Source: Catenulispora yoronensis (lineage in GTDB: Bacteria; Actinomycetota; Actinomycetes; Streptomycetales; Catenulisporaceae). From it: a stretch of DNA of 64,000 nt. The stretch is taken from positions 1 to 64,000 of the forward strand of contig NZ_BAAAQN010000065.1 of the NCBI RefSeq assembly GCF_039531695.1. Reading direction: 5' to 3'. The position numbers and the translations under genes were made by a program. This document shows positions 24,979-34,173 of this stretch, piece after piece; the first letter of the stretch is position 1; each line of letters begins with the position of its first letter. The notes beneath the pieces are model-generated. The model was not told the origin of the DNA. It did not search any database and worked only from the letters and a program-made list of their open reading frames with translations.

Positions 24979-26711
24979 CGAACCAGGGCCTTGACATAGC
25001 GCGCCCCGCCCGCACCCAGCGCACGCACCGCATAGCCGCCAGCAGCAGCCGGAATCGTCAGCGTCTCCGCATACGCCAACTCATGCCGATGCCCCGCGTC
25101 CGTCTCGACAACAACACCATCGCCCTCCACCACGTTCAGAATGTGAAAGCGCTCGGCCGCCGAGTCCTCAACCACGGCCTCCGCGCCCACCTCGATCCGC
25201 CGCACCTCGAAAAACATCTCCGGCAGCACACCGATAACGTCCTCGCGCCACCCCTCCCCCGCACGCACACACCGCGGCTGCTGAACGAGGTCCCTGGCCA
25301 CGGCCTCGCCAGCACGCCCGACGTTGAGGTTCTCGAACGCATGCCCGACATGCACCGGCCGCTGCGTCCCCGCAGCGTCCTTCCGAAGCCAGTCGTAGAA
25401 CCGCAGGCTGTACAGATACGGCGTCGCGCTGATCTCCAGCACCACGTTCCCCTCGCCGCTGCCGTGCGGCGTGCCGGCCGGGATGAGGAACAACTGATGC
25501 GGCTCGGCCGGAAAGGTCTGGACATAGCGCTCGACGTCGAACGGCGTAGCGTCATGAACGGCCTGATCAGCGTCCTTATGGAACGCGTCAATGTCAGCAT
25601 CCTGTCGCAGGCCGAGAAACACCTTCCGATCAGTCCCACCAACCATCATGTAATACGTTTCGTGCTGCGTGTAGGGCCAGCCGAACACCCGATGCATGTA
25701 GTCCGGCTGCGGGTGGCAGTGGACTGACAAGTTCCCGCCGCCGACCGTGTCGAGGTAGTCGAACCGAATCGGGAACGACGTCCCGAACACCTCGTGCACA
25801 CTCGCACCGAGCACCAGCTCAGGATGCCGCGCGACGAGTGCCTGGAGCGGAAGTTCAACCCGCGCCCCGTCCGCCTCGCCGACCAGAATCCCGCTCTCCG
25901 GCGCGATGAGCTCGTACCCGAGCGCGGTGTTGGGCGCCTCAGTATTGAAGCCGAGTTGCTCCTGCGCCCAATGCCCGCCCCACGACGTCGTATTGAACGT
26001 GGGCCTGGTCCGGAACGGCCGCGCCGCGAGGTCGGCCAACGCGGCGCCGAGCGTCCTCCTGTCGAGCCACGTCGGCGTCACCGAGTCCTGAGTATCCAGC
26101 CACAGATCCACGTCACCGAGGACGGCATCACGGTGCCGGTCCAACACCGGCCAGTCAATGTAGAACAGCCGGCGCGTGGTCCCCGGTCCGGCGTTGGCCG
26201 GCTGGCCGAGGTTCCGTCCGGTCCCGCCGGTGATCGCGGCTTCGGCGTAGCGCTTGGGCAGGTCCGCGTACCAGAGCACGTCATACCCGCCGACGAGCGC
26301 CGCCCCGGGTCCGACGACGACCGTGACGACGCGAGCAGCCGCCGCAGCCGCAGCCGCCGCCGAATCTGCTTCCGGCAGTTCGGGAAGGCCGCCGAGGAAG
26401 TCACCCAAGCTCGCATCCGACATCGGCGCGAAGTCCGGGTCGTCGTTCAGCACGGCCGACGCGGTGCGCGCCAGGATCTCGGGCCACGTCGCGAAGTGTT
26501 CGCGCATATCGATCTGCTGGGCGGACAGGCCGCGGGCGGCCAGCGCGTCGCCGGTCCCGGCCGCGACCGCCTCCCAGTCGACGGCAGCCGGACCGTCGAC
26601 GGCAAGCACCGTTCCCGGTGCCAGGTCGGCGACGGCCGCTGGGAATCCGGCGCCGACGCATCCGCTGATGGCATGGCAGGGTTCGGCTTCGTAGCCCCGA
26701 ACTGGCGACAT
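24975..26711 (-). CDS. Class I mannose-6-phosphate isomerase with a degenerate kinase-like N-terminal domain
   Basis: The 578-residue product is longer than a standard type I isomerase (about 400). From about residue 235 it shows the cupin PMI domain: YLDTVGGGNLSVHCHPQPDYMH supplies metal His ligands, HETYYMM follows, and FLIPAGTPHGSGEGNVVLEIS completes the active site. It interconverts mannose-6-phosphate and fructose-6-phosphate. The first ~230 residues look like a nucleoside-kinase Rossmann region (TVLAVDGPAAVDWEAVA) with no functional Walker A, so they are probably structural or regulatory. It lies between the CocE-type hydrolase and the ROK kinase, with which it overlaps, so the two enzymes bring mannose into glycolysis. 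Confidence 0.82.
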   Translation of the reverse strand: MSPVRGYEAEPCHAISGCVGAGFPAAVADLAPGTVLAVDGPAAVDWEAVAAGTGDALAARGLSAQQIDMREHFATWPEILARTASAVLNDDPDFAPMSDASLGDFLGGLPELPEADSAAAAAAAAARVVTVVVGPGAALVGGYDVLWYADLPKRYAEAAITGGTGRNLGQPANAGPGTTRRLFYIDWPVLDRHRDAVLGDVDLWLDTQDSVTPTWLDRRTLGAALADLAARPFRTRPTFNTTSWGGHWAQEQLGFNTEAPNTALGYELIAPESGILVGEADGARVELPLQALVARHPELVLGASVHEVFGTSFPIRFDYLDTVGGGNLSVHCHPQPDYMHRVFGWPYTQHETYYMMVGGTDRKVFLGLRQDADIDAFHKDADQAVHDATPFDVERYVQTFPAEPHQLFLIPAGTPHGSGEGNVVLEISATPYLYSLRFYDWLRKDAAGTQRPVHVGHAFENLNVGRAGEAVARDLVQQPRCVRAGEGWREDVIGVLPEMFFEVRRIEVGAEAVVEDSAAERFHILNVVEGDGVVVETDAGHRHELAYAETLTIPAAAGGYAVRALGAGGARYVKALVR

Positions 26712-26765
26712 GATGGTGCTGGCCTTTCTGAAGGGAACGTGGTGCGCGGAGCCGGCAGGCTCCGT

Positions 26766-28406
26766 CTATCGAGGGGTCTCTAAAACAGGAAGGACGAGCC
26801 GCGACGAGAACCCGGCACCGTGGTGCACGGTCTGCCGAGCCCGCGTGGCGACGGGATGGCGATCCCAGCGAGGAAAGCAGCTGGCGGCGATCTGAAGCCG
26901 GATCCGGTGTCCGGGCTGGAACACGTAGGCGGTGGACCACAGGTCGATCACGTATTCATCGGGCTCATCCGCGCCGCCGTCGGAACCAGCGGTCCGCACT
27001 GTCCGGAGCACGCCGTCGGTGATGTTGCGCGAAACCCCGTCGCGATCGACATCGCATAACCGGGCAACCCAATCAGCGCCCTGCGCCGTGGACTCGGCGA
27101 CCAGGTGCACCCGGACCCGGCCAACAACCTCCAGCGGATGGTCCAGCGGTTCGCTGGTGTAGACGAGGACATCGTCGCGCTTCTCGACGAGGCGCTGATC
27201 GTACGGTCCGGCCGGAAAGCCAGCGCCGATGAGCAACGCTCCTCCGACCGTGGGGACCGGGTCGTCGGGGTCGTGGTCGAAGGTGTCCGAGCCCGAAACC
27301 GAGCCCGGGTCCGACGACGGCCACCGATCAAGGCGGGACTCGGGACACAGATACCAAGACTGCTCGGCGCTCACCGGCGGCCAGGCCGGGAACCGGCGCC
27401 ATTCGTCGGCCCCCATGACGAACACCAGCGCCGAACCCTCTGGCGCCTGACCACCGCGTTCCGCAGCAAGGAAGTGGTCGAAGAAGTCGAGTTCGAGATC
27501 GGCCAAAGACCTTCCGCCATCGATCGCCGCAGCGTCGGCAAGCGCTCCGAAGTCGACCTCGCCGACGCGGCTGGTCTGATTGTCATGAGACCACGGCCCC
27601 ACGATCAGCGCGGTCGCCGCACCGGCGGCGGAGGCTGCAACGTGGTTGTCGAGACTGCCTTGGAGAAAGCAGTCGAACCAGCCAGCGACGGTCAGAGTCG
27701 GTATATCAGTGGTCTGTGGCGATCCGGGAGTTGGCACAGGTATCGGCAAACCCAGTCGGCGCAGCGTGGATGCCTCATCAGTGGGCCGCTCCCACACAGT
27801 CCGCCCCGCGAATTCCTCCAGCGCGGCATCCACGTCGGCCAAGTACCGACGCGCCTCGGCGGGCCGGGAGCGGTAGCGGCGCTCCAGAACGTTGTAGCCG
27901 AGGCTCAACGTCCACTGCGTGACCAGCCCGAGTTCATACGCTCCACCACGCCTGATCAGCCCATCGTCCGGATCGGCCCAAGTGAACCCCGGCGCGGTCG
28001 CGGCCAGCAGCGGAGGCCGTAGGGCTTTCACAGCCTGCTGCGTATACCCGAGGTAGCTGGGCCCGTAGGTCCCGACCCGGCCATCGGCGCCCGGCAGCCG
28101 CGCCGCCCAAGCGATCGTGTCGTATCCGTCCGCGCCTTCGTGTAGCAACGGTTCCCACACGCCGTCCGAGGCGAAGCGGCCACGGCAGTCCTGGACGACC
28201 ACCAGATAACCGCGTCTGGCCGCACCCCACGGATCGAGGCGAGCAAGCACGTCAGCGTTCTGCTTCCCATACGGCGTGCGGACCAGCAGCACCGGCCACG
28301 AGCCGTCCTCAGCAGGCCAATAAGCGTCAGCGCGCAGGACGGTGCCGTCGCGCATCGTCGCCTCCAGCCCGGTTTCGACCCGGACATCGAGCGGATCGCG
28401 TGTCAC
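26766..28406 (-). CDS. CocE/NonD family alpha/beta hydrolase (X-Pro dipeptidyl-peptidase S15-like)
   Basis: The start is GTG 28406 because GGAGGT lies 6 bases upstream; an ATG 18 bases earlier lacks a site. The 546-residue product has the S15/CocE architecture: ATMRDGTVLRADAYWP, VLLVRTPYGKQ, VVVQDCRGRFASDG, the nucleophile elbow TYGPSYLGYTQ (Ser117), and the catalytic His in IVGPWSHDNQ. A C-terminal jelly-roll domain follows (VHLVAESTAQGADWVARLCDVDRDGVSRNITDG). Known members are cocaine esterase, glutaryl-7-ACA acylase and prolyl dipeptidases. No signal peptide is seen. Inside a glycan operon it might remove acyl groups from imported sugars, which is speculation. Confidence 0.88.
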   Translation of the reverse strand: MTRDPLDVRVETGLEATMRDGTVLRADAYWPAEDGSWPVLLVRTPYGKQNADVLARLDPWGAARRGYLVVVQDCRGRFASDGVWEPLLHEGADGYDTIAWAARLPGADGRVGTYGPSYLGYTQQAVKALRPPLLAATAPGFTWADPDDGLIRRGGAYELGLVTQWTLSLGYNVLERRYRSRPAEARRYLADVDAALEEFAGRTVWERPTDEASTLRRLGLPIPVPTPGSPQTTDIPTLTVAGWFDCFLQGSLDNHVAASAAGAATALIVGPWSHDNQTSRVGEVDFGALADAAAIDGGRSLADLELDFFDHFLAAERGGQAPEGSALVFVMGADEWRRFPAWPPVSAEQSWYLCPESRLDRWPSSDPGSVSGSDTFDHDPDDPVPTVGGALLIGAGFPAGPYDQRLVEKRDDVLVYTSEPLDHPLEVVGRVRVHLVAESTAQGADWVARLCDVDRDGVSRNITDGVLRTVRTAGSDGGADEPDEYVIDLWSTAYVFQPGHRIRLQIAASCFPRWDRHPVATRARQTVHHGAGFSSRLVLPVLETPR

Positions 28407-28443
28407 GACGGCACCTCCTGTCATCAATGGCGGTTCGGACGGA

Positions 28444-31338
28444 TCAGCTGATACTCAGGTCGTCGACATATCCTCGGTAGCCCCCGGTGGAGCTGGGATG
28501 GTCGTAGCCGACCAGGATCCGGCTGACCTGTTTGTTCGCGTTGGTGGTGCCGAGGTTGACGGTGACGTGGTTCCAGGCGTCGAGCGTCAGATGGCCGCAC
28601 TGGTACGCGGGGTGCGCACGGTTGCCGTTCTGGTCCACCGCGCCGGAGTCCCGCAGGGTGCTGCCATCCGCGAAGACCAGGTCGACGGCGACGCAGCTGC
28701 TGTTGGTCGAGCCGGCCGACACGTATGGCGTCGTGGCGTTGCTCTGCGGATAGATCCAATAGCTCAGGGTCTTGCCACTGCCGATCGCCAGCGGGCTGCC
28801 GCTGAGGTCGAAGACCTTCAGATAGGCATACACGGAGCTGGCCCCGCTACCCGCGCCCGAGTACATCAGCGATCCGCTACCCGCATGCGCGGTCTCACCG
28901 GTGCGAAGCCCGGCCTCGGGAGCGGAAAGTCCGCAGCAGATCCCGGTCACGTTCGACAGCCCGCCGCCGCTGGTGTCGACGGTGTCGCTCCACGTCGGCG
29001 CGACGTCCGTCGCCTCGAAACCCGAGCTGAAGCTGCCGCTGCTTCCCGTGCTCGATTGCAGCGGCTGCGCGAGTTGGCTCTGGATCGTCGCCAGCGGAGT
29101 CCCGGCCGGGGCCAGGTCGATGGTGTCCCCTGCGGACGTGGCGATCGTGAGCTTGGCGCCGGACACCGTCCCGGTGTCGGTGCCGTTCCGATAGACCTCG
29201 ACGCTGCCGGACCAGGGATTGGTGACGACGAGGTTCCCGCCTTTCTGGCTCACGGCCCTGATGTACTGGACCGCGTTGCCGGACCTGCTGCTGGAGATCA
29301 GGAAGTTGCCATAGGCCAGCAGGTCCCCGAACTTCGCGTTCGTGGCCGCGGGCCAGGCCGGGAACACCTTGATGTCGTTCTGGAACGACTGGAGCAGCAT
29401 CTCGTCCAGGCCCGAGGTGGTGACGTTCATGTTCTCGATGCCGCCGCCGTTGTGGTGGATCGCCATGTTGGCGTAGCTCTGGTTCGTCGCCTCGTCGTGC
29501 AGGTTCGCCAGGATGGTGGCCGGGTTGTAGCCGACGCGGGCGGCCGCGGCGTAGAACGTGGCCGGAGCGTTGCCGCCGCCCCAGGCGTTGGTGAGCGCGC
29601 CGATCGTGTTGCGGGCCGTCTGCTGGAGCGTCGCGTCGCTGTCCAGACCGATCAGGCTGCCCGGATAGATGGCCTGGGCGTCGATGTCGTTGCCGTCGTT
29701 GACGAAGTCGCTGCCGACCTCGGTCTCGCGCAGGACGGTCTGGCCGTTGAGCGTCATCGTCGGCAGAGCACTGAGATGCGAGGCGATGTTCTGCCAGGTG
29801 GCGCGGGTGCCGGCGTCCTGGTTCAGCGCCGTGCTCATGTCGATCAGGCCCTGGAACAGCAGGTGGACCAGGCCGAGCGACATGCCGCTGTTGGTCTGCG
29901 GGTAGCTCTGGTCCTCGTGCGGCGCGTCGTTGGTGATGACGTAGCGGTTGTTGGCCGCGTCCCACGTGAGGTAGTTCTGCCAGAACAGGCCGACCTGCTT
30001 GAGCCACGGATAGACGGTGTTCGCGTACGAGGTGTCACCGGTGTACTCGAAGCGCATCACCATGTTGCTGGCCAGGTTGGCCGCGTTGGACTTCTGGTTG
30101 TGCAGGTTGATGTCCGCGCTGGTGCCCTTCGGCGACAGCCCGACCGGGTAGAGCACGCCGGTGAAGCCGTTCTGCGCCGCGAGCGCCTGGCCCGCCGACT
30201 GCCAGTCCAGAACCGGCTGGTCGTAGGCGGCCGTCTGCGCGATGTGGTTGGTCGACAAGGCCGCGTAGAACGGTGTCTCGTAGTTGTAGTTGGTGTGGTA
30301 GTCGCCGTTCCAGTTCATGGCGCCGGTGATCCAGTTCCCCCACAGGCCCGGGGCGTACTTGCCGGCCCGGGAGACGCTGCCCAGCAGATACAGCGAGCCG
30401 TACCAGCTTTTCTCCACGGCCTTGTCCGGGATCTCGACGTAGGACTGCGACCAGTAGTTCTGCCACCAGGAGCGGTGCGCGGCGTTGTGGTTGGCCACGT
30501 CGGTCTGGCTGAGACCGGAGACCAGGGAATCGGCGGCGGACTGCCAGCTCGCGCTGTCGACGCTGGAGACGATCCCGGCCACCAGGGTGGCGGTGCCGCC
30601 CGGCTGCACCGTCAGCGTGATCTTGTTGCCGGAGACCGACTGGCTCTGGCCTATGGTGCGGGCCGCGATCCGCGCGTGCGGGTCGGCGCCGGTCCCGGTG
30701 TCGGCGGCCACATCGGCGTCGAGATCGTTGCCGGTGGTGGAGACGCTCGGCGTGCCGCCCGAGCCGTTCTGCAGGGTGATGCCGATGCTCTGCGCGCCAC
30801 CGCCGGCCAGGGCGAACGAGGTGACGACGGTGCCGGAGTTCGCGTCCACCCAGCTGGTCGTGCTCAGGGTCTGGCCGTTGAGCGCGTAGGTCCCGCGCAC
30901 CTCGGCGTGGGCGATGTCCTGGACGACGCGGTACGAGGACCCGGTCAGCCCGGGGGCCGACAGCACGATCCGGCCCAACGGCCTGATCGCGTGGCTGGAG
31001 CCGGAGAAGAAGTCGTTCTTGCCGAGGTACAGCGTCTGGTTCGCGATCGTCCCGCCGACCGCGACGCCGAGGTCGCCGTTGCCCAGCAGCGGCGCGTCGA
31101 CCGTCCCGCCGCCGCTCAGCACGGTGGGCGGGCTGGTCCAGACGCCGGTGTACTGCTGGGCGACGCGCCACGCCTGGTTCGCCGTGACCGTGTCGGCCCG
31201 GGCCGGACCGGCCAGTGTCGTGGCCACCGCGGTGCCGGCGAGCGCCGTGGCGGCGAGGGCGCCGACCGCGCGTCGGGCGGGGTGGGGTCGGGCAGGGTGG
31301 GTCCGAACAGGGTGGGGCCGGGCTCTGAGCAGCTTCAT
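28444..31338 (-). CDS. Secreted GH95-like (alpha/alpha)6-barrel glycosidase with C-terminal binding module
   Basis: ATG 31338 has AGAGGT upstream and begins a signal peptide with an Arg/His/Pro-rich n-region, a long hydrophobic core and a GPARA cleavage site near residue 49, so the 964-residue product is exported. The catalytic part contains LLGNGDLGVAVGG, ITGAMNWNGDYHTNYNYETPFYAAL and VITNDAPHEDQ. These fit six-hairpin glycosidases such as GH95; GH65-like relatives are an alternative. The final ~190 residues (SGSLMYSGAGSGASSVYAYLK, then LDAWNHVTVNLG) form a lectin-like beta module. It is the first gene of the minus-strand operon, behind a perfect LacI-type palindrome, and probably trims glycans outside the cell. 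Confidence 0.8.
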   Translation of the reverse strand: MKLLRARPHPVRTHPARPHPARRAVGALAATALAGTAVATTLAGPARADTVTANQAWRVAQQYTGVWTSPPTVLSGGGTVDAPLLGNGDLGVAVGGTIANQTLYLGKNDFFSGSSHAIRPLGRIVLSAPGLTGSSYRVVQDIAHAEVRGTYALNGQTLSTTSWVDANSGTVVTSFALAGGGAQSIGITLQNGSGGTPSVSTTGNDLDADVAADTGTGADPHARIAARTIGQSQSVSGNKITLTVQPGGTATLVAGIVSSVDSASWQSAADSLVSGLSQTDVANHNAAHRSWWQNYWSQSYVEIPDKAVEKSWYGSLYLLGSVSRAGKYAPGLWGNWITGAMNWNGDYHTNYNYETPFYAALSTNHIAQTAAYDQPVLDWQSAGQALAAQNGFTGVLYPVGLSPKGTSADINLHNQKSNAANLASNMVMRFEYTGDTSYANTVYPWLKQVGLFWQNYLTWDAANNRYVITNDAPHEDQSYPQTNSGMSLGLVHLLFQGLIDMSTALNQDAGTRATWQNIASHLSALPTMTLNGQTVLRETEVGSDFVNDGNDIDAQAIYPGSLIGLDSDATLQQTARNTIGALTNAWGGGNAPATFYAAAARVGYNPATILANLHDEATNQSYANMAIHHNGGGIENMNVTTSGLDEMLLQSFQNDIKVFPAWPAATNAKFGDLLAYGNFLISSSRSGNAVQYIRAVSQKGGNLVVTNPWSGSVEVYRNGTDTGTVSGAKLTIATSAGDTIDLAPAGTPLATIQSQLAQPLQSSTGSSGSFSSGFEATDVAPTWSDTVDTSGGGLSNVTGICCGLSAPEAGLRTGETAHAGSGSLMYSGAGSGASSVYAYLKVFDLSGSPLAIGSGKTLSYWIYPQSNATTPYVSAGSTNSSCVAVDLVFADGSTLRDSGAVDQNGNRAHPAYQCGHLTLDAWNHVTVNLGTTNANKQVSRILVGYDHPSSTGGYRGYVDDLSIS

Positions 31339-31511
31339 GAATCGGACCTCTCGGGGAGGAACAGCCAGGAAGGTGACGGAAAAGGGGTGTGCCGTGCGGC
31401 CCCGCGACCGGACCGCCGAACCGCCCCGCCGGGGGCGGGGCACGCGTCCGCGCCGGCGGGGGACACCGCCGGAGCGAACCGCCATCGCCGCCGGGCCAGA
31501 GGCTGCGCGAG

Positions 31512-31531
31512 GCGGGATAACGTTATCCCGC
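31512..31531. promoter_or_regulatory. Perfect 20-bp LacI-family operator
   Basis: GCGGGATAACGTTATCCCGC is a perfect palindrome about 175 bases upstream of the GH95-like start, between lacI and the operon it would control. Its core GATAACGTTATC recurs in front of the sugar-binding protein gene. Central CG with inverted arms is the usual LacI/GalR operator form. Confidence 0.85.
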
Positions 31532-31568
31532 AAGGTGGCGCATGATCCGGTGGTCTGTCAAGACCGCG

Positions 31569-32624
31569 TCATCCGGCGTTAACCGCGGACGCCGCCGGCG
31601 CGGCCACCTCGCCGGAGCCCCGGACCCGCATCGCCACCGGGACGACCACGCGCTGAGCAGGCCGGGAAGGGTCGGCGATGCGGGCCCGCAGCAGCTCCAC
31701 CGCGGTGCGGCCGATGTTCGCGGTGTCCTGCGCGACGACCGTGAGCGCCGGCTGGAGCAGATCGGCCAGCGGCACCTCGTCGAAGCCGACGATCCCCAGC
31801 CGGGAGGCCGCCGCCGGGCCGAGCCGGCGCAGCACCGCCAGGGTGGTGTCGGTGTTGCCGGTGATCAGCGCCGTGGCCGGGTCCGGGCCGCTCAGCACCG
31901 ACTCCAGCGCGGCGCCCACCCGCTCGGCGGTGATCTCCCCCGGGTGCACCAGGCCGTCGACCGGCAGGCCGTGGGCCAGCAGCGCGGCCCGGAAGGCGGC
32001 CGCGCGCTCGCGGCCGGAGTAGACCCGCTCGCTGTCGCCGATGTAGGCGACGCGCCGGTGTCCGTGCTGGTGCAGGTGGTGGAACGCCATGCCTATGCCG
32101 GCGGCGTTGTCGGACATCACGCAGTCCACCGAGATCCCGCTCATCGGGCGGTCCATCGCCACCACCGGCATGCCGTCGGCCAGCTCGGCCTCCAGGTAGC
32201 CGTGGTTCTCGCCGATCGGCTCCACGATGATGCCGTCCAGGCGCTGGCGGCACATGGACAGCAGGATGTCGCGCTCCCTGGCCTCGTCGAAGTCGGTCGA
32301 GGAGGCCAGCAGGGTCAGGCCGGAGGCGCGCGCGGTCTGCTCGATGGCGGCCAGCGCCGGGTTGATCTCGGCGATCCGGCGCACGGCCGCGCCGATGGTG
32401 CCGGTGACGCCGGTGCGCAGCTGGCGGGCCCGCTCGTCGGGGCGGAAGTTGAGCGCGGCGATGGCCGCCTTGACCTTGGCGACGTACTCCGGTCCGACCG
32501 TCGGGTCGTCGTTGACCACCCGGGAGACCGTCCGCAGCGCCACCCCGGCCTCGCGGGCCACGTCGACCATGGTGGGCCGCTTGGGCCGCCCGGCCGCGCC
32601 GCTCCCGCCCCCTGCTGGACTCAT
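31569..32624 (-). CDS. LacI family transcriptional repressor of the glycan regulon
   Basis: The 351-residue product (start ATG 32624, GAGGAG 8 bases upstream; two earlier in-frame ATGs have no site) has the LacI helix-turn-helix KRPTMVDVAREAGVALRTVSRVVNDDPTVG near the N-terminus. A hinge with RARQLRTGVTGTIGA follows, then a periplasmic-binding-protein-like sugar domain (GIIVEPIGENHGYLEAELADGMPVVAMDRP, SDNAAGIGMAFHHLHQHGHRRVAYIG). It lies between two operons that both have GATAACGTTATC upstream and most likely represses both until its sugar effector binds. Confidence 0.92.
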   Translation of the reverse strand: MSPAGGGSGAAGRPKRPTMVDVAREAGVALRTVSRVVNDDPTVGPEYVAKVKAAIAALNFRPDERARQLRTGVTGTIGAAVRRIAEINPALAAIEQTARASGLTLLASSTDFDEARERDILLSMCRQRLDGIIVEPIGENHGYLEAELADGMPVVAMDRPMSGISVDCVMSDNAAGIGMAFHHLHQHGHRRVAYIGDSERVYSGRERAAAFRAALLAHGLPVDGLVHPGEITAERVGAALESVLSGPDPATALITGNTDTTLAVLRRLGPAAASRLGIVGFDEVPLADLLQPALTVVAQDTANIGRTAVELLRARIADPSRPAQRVVVPVAMRVRGSGEVAAPAASAVNAG

Positions 32625-32703
32625 CGGCATGCTCCTCATCGTGTCAGGGCCTCGTTATCGGAATGACTCTTGACACGGTCCCGCATCGCGCGCCTATCCT
32701 CGC

Positions 32704-32715
32704 GATAACGTTATC
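32704..32715. promoter_or_regulatory. Second LacI-type operator, before the sugar ABC operon
   Basis: GATAACGTTATC, the same core as the 31512-31531 palindrome but with only partly symmetrical flanks (CGC on the left, CCG on the right), lies 74 bases before the sugar-binding lipoprotein start and 80 bases from the lacI start. It could give repression of the plus-strand operon and autoregulation. Confidence 0.8.
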
Positions 32716-32789
32716 CCGAAGGTGCTCCGGCGTCGAGCCGCCCACCGGCCGGGTCCCCACATCATCCTCCTCCCTTCCTGGAGAATTCC

Positions 32790-34076
32790 ATGCGGCACAA
32801 TCGTCTGCTCGCGGCCTGTCTGGCCGCGGGGCTCAGCTTGCTCGCCGGATGTTCGGCGGCGTCGACCTCCGGCGGCGCCAAGAGCGGGTCGGGCGGCGCC
32901 ACCCTGACCTATCTCACCTTCGAGACCCCGAGCCTGACGGCCGCGTTCTGGGACACCTCGATCGCCAATGCCGAGAAGGCGGTGCCCGGGGTGACGGTCA
33001 AGAAGCTGGTGGCGCCGAGCACGGACCGGGACGCCTACGCCAAGCAGCTGCAGGCCTCCGGCCAGTTCCCGGACCTGCTGCAGTCCATCACGCCCTCGAC
33101 GTTCGTGCAGGCCGGGCTGCTCAAGCCGTACGACCAGAGCTGGGTGAACACCAACTTCCTGCTGCCGCAGGGCAACGCCTACAAGGGCAACGTCTACATC
33201 CCGCCGACGAACTCGCAGATCATCCCGATGGTCTTCTACAACAAGACGCTGTTCGCCAAGGCCGGGATCAGCGCGCCGCCGAAGACCTGGGCGGAGTTCC
33301 TCGACGTCTGCGCGAAGCTGAAGGCGGCCGGGACCACGCCGATCGAGCTCGGCGGCGGGGACCCGTTCTCGGCGTCGATGCCGCTGTCCGGGATCCTGTC
33401 GGCGGACGTGCTGGGCAAGGACCCGAAGTGGCTCCAGGAGCGTTACGCCGGCCAGGTGAAGTTCAGTGACGCGAACGTGCAGGCGGCCGTGGCCAAGTAC
33501 CGGACGCTGGTGAAGAACAAGTACTTCGAGGACGGCGCGCTCGGCGTGAAGTACGCGGACTCGATCACCGACTTCACCTCCGGCAAGACCGCGATGTACA
33601 TGATGGGCAGCTGGTTCCTGGGCTCGGTGCCCAAGGACCACGCCGACGACTTCGGCTCGTTCCTGACGCCCACCGACGACGGCTCGCTGGTGGTGCCGTT
33701 CGCGGTCGGCGGCTCGATGGCGATCAGCGCCAAGACGGCGGCGCCGGACAAGGCCACGGCCTTCGCCGAGGCGTGGTCGCTGGACCCGGTCAACTACAAG
33801 GCCCTGATCGAGGGCGACGGTGCGTTCCCGATGCTGAAGAACAAGGCGCTGGCCGACTACAACGTGAACGTCAGCCAGGTGTTCAAGGACTCCTATGCCT
33901 ACGTCCTGGACCAGAACACCAAGGTCTCGGCGCTGGGCTGGGCGACCAACGACGACTCGATGCCCTCGGGTCTGAACGACGCCTTCTACGCCGCCAGCCA
34001 GGCCCTGTTCTCCTCCGACGACATCGCCGGCCAGATGGCCAAGCTGGACTCGGCCTGGGACGCCGCGACCAAGTAG
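32790..34076 (+). CDS. Sugar ABC transporter substrate-binding lipoprotein
   Basis: The 428-residue family 1 solute-binding lipoprotein has a lipobox LLAGC (Cys21) after a short signal peptide and a Ser/Gly-rich tether. The mature sequence has the expected TLTYLTFETPSLTAAFWDTSIANAEKAVPGVTV opening, the binding-cleft block PPTNSQIIPMVFYNKTLFAKAGISAPPKTWAEFLDVCAKLK, and GKTAMYMMGSWFLG. ATG 32790 has CTGGAGAA upstream. The ligand is probably an oligosaccharide released by the secreted glycosidase and cleaved inside by the GH38 enzyme encoded three genes on. No ATPase is encoded here, so a shared MsiK-type ATPase elsewhere in the genome probably serves it. Confidence 0.93.
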   Translation: MRHNRLLAACLAAGLSLLAGCSAASTSGGAKSGSGGATLTYLTFETPSLTAAFWDTSIANAEKAVPGVTVKKLVAPSTDRDAYAKQLQASGQFPDLLQSITPSTFVQAGLLKPYDQSWVNTNFLLPQGNAYKGNVYIPPTNSQIIPMVFYNKTLFAKAGISAPPKTWAEFLDVCAKLKAAGTTPIELGGGDPFSASMPLSGILSADVLGKDPKWLQERYAGQVKFSDANVQAAVAKYRTLVKNKYFEDGALGVKYADSITDFTSGKTAMYMMGSWFLGSVPKDHADDFGSFLTPTDDGSLVVPFAVGGSMAISAKTAAPDKATAFAEAWSLDPVNYKALIEGDGAFPMLKNKALADYNVNVSQVFKDSYAYVLDQNTKVSALGWATNDDSMPSGLNDAFYAASQALFSSDDIAGQMAKLDSAWDAATK

Positions 34077-34173
34077 CCCCCTTCCGACGCCGGACCGCCG
34101 CGGTACGAACCCCGTACGAGCCCAGTCCGGCGCCGCCTCGTTGCCCATCCACCGTCCGGCAAGGAAAAAGCCC

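Noticed and set aside
28342..31545. A 1067-codon plus-strand frame opposite the GH95-like gene
   Set aside because: Gly/Val/Arg/Asp-rich with no recognisable domain; the minus strand has a signal peptide, family motifs and a ribosome site.
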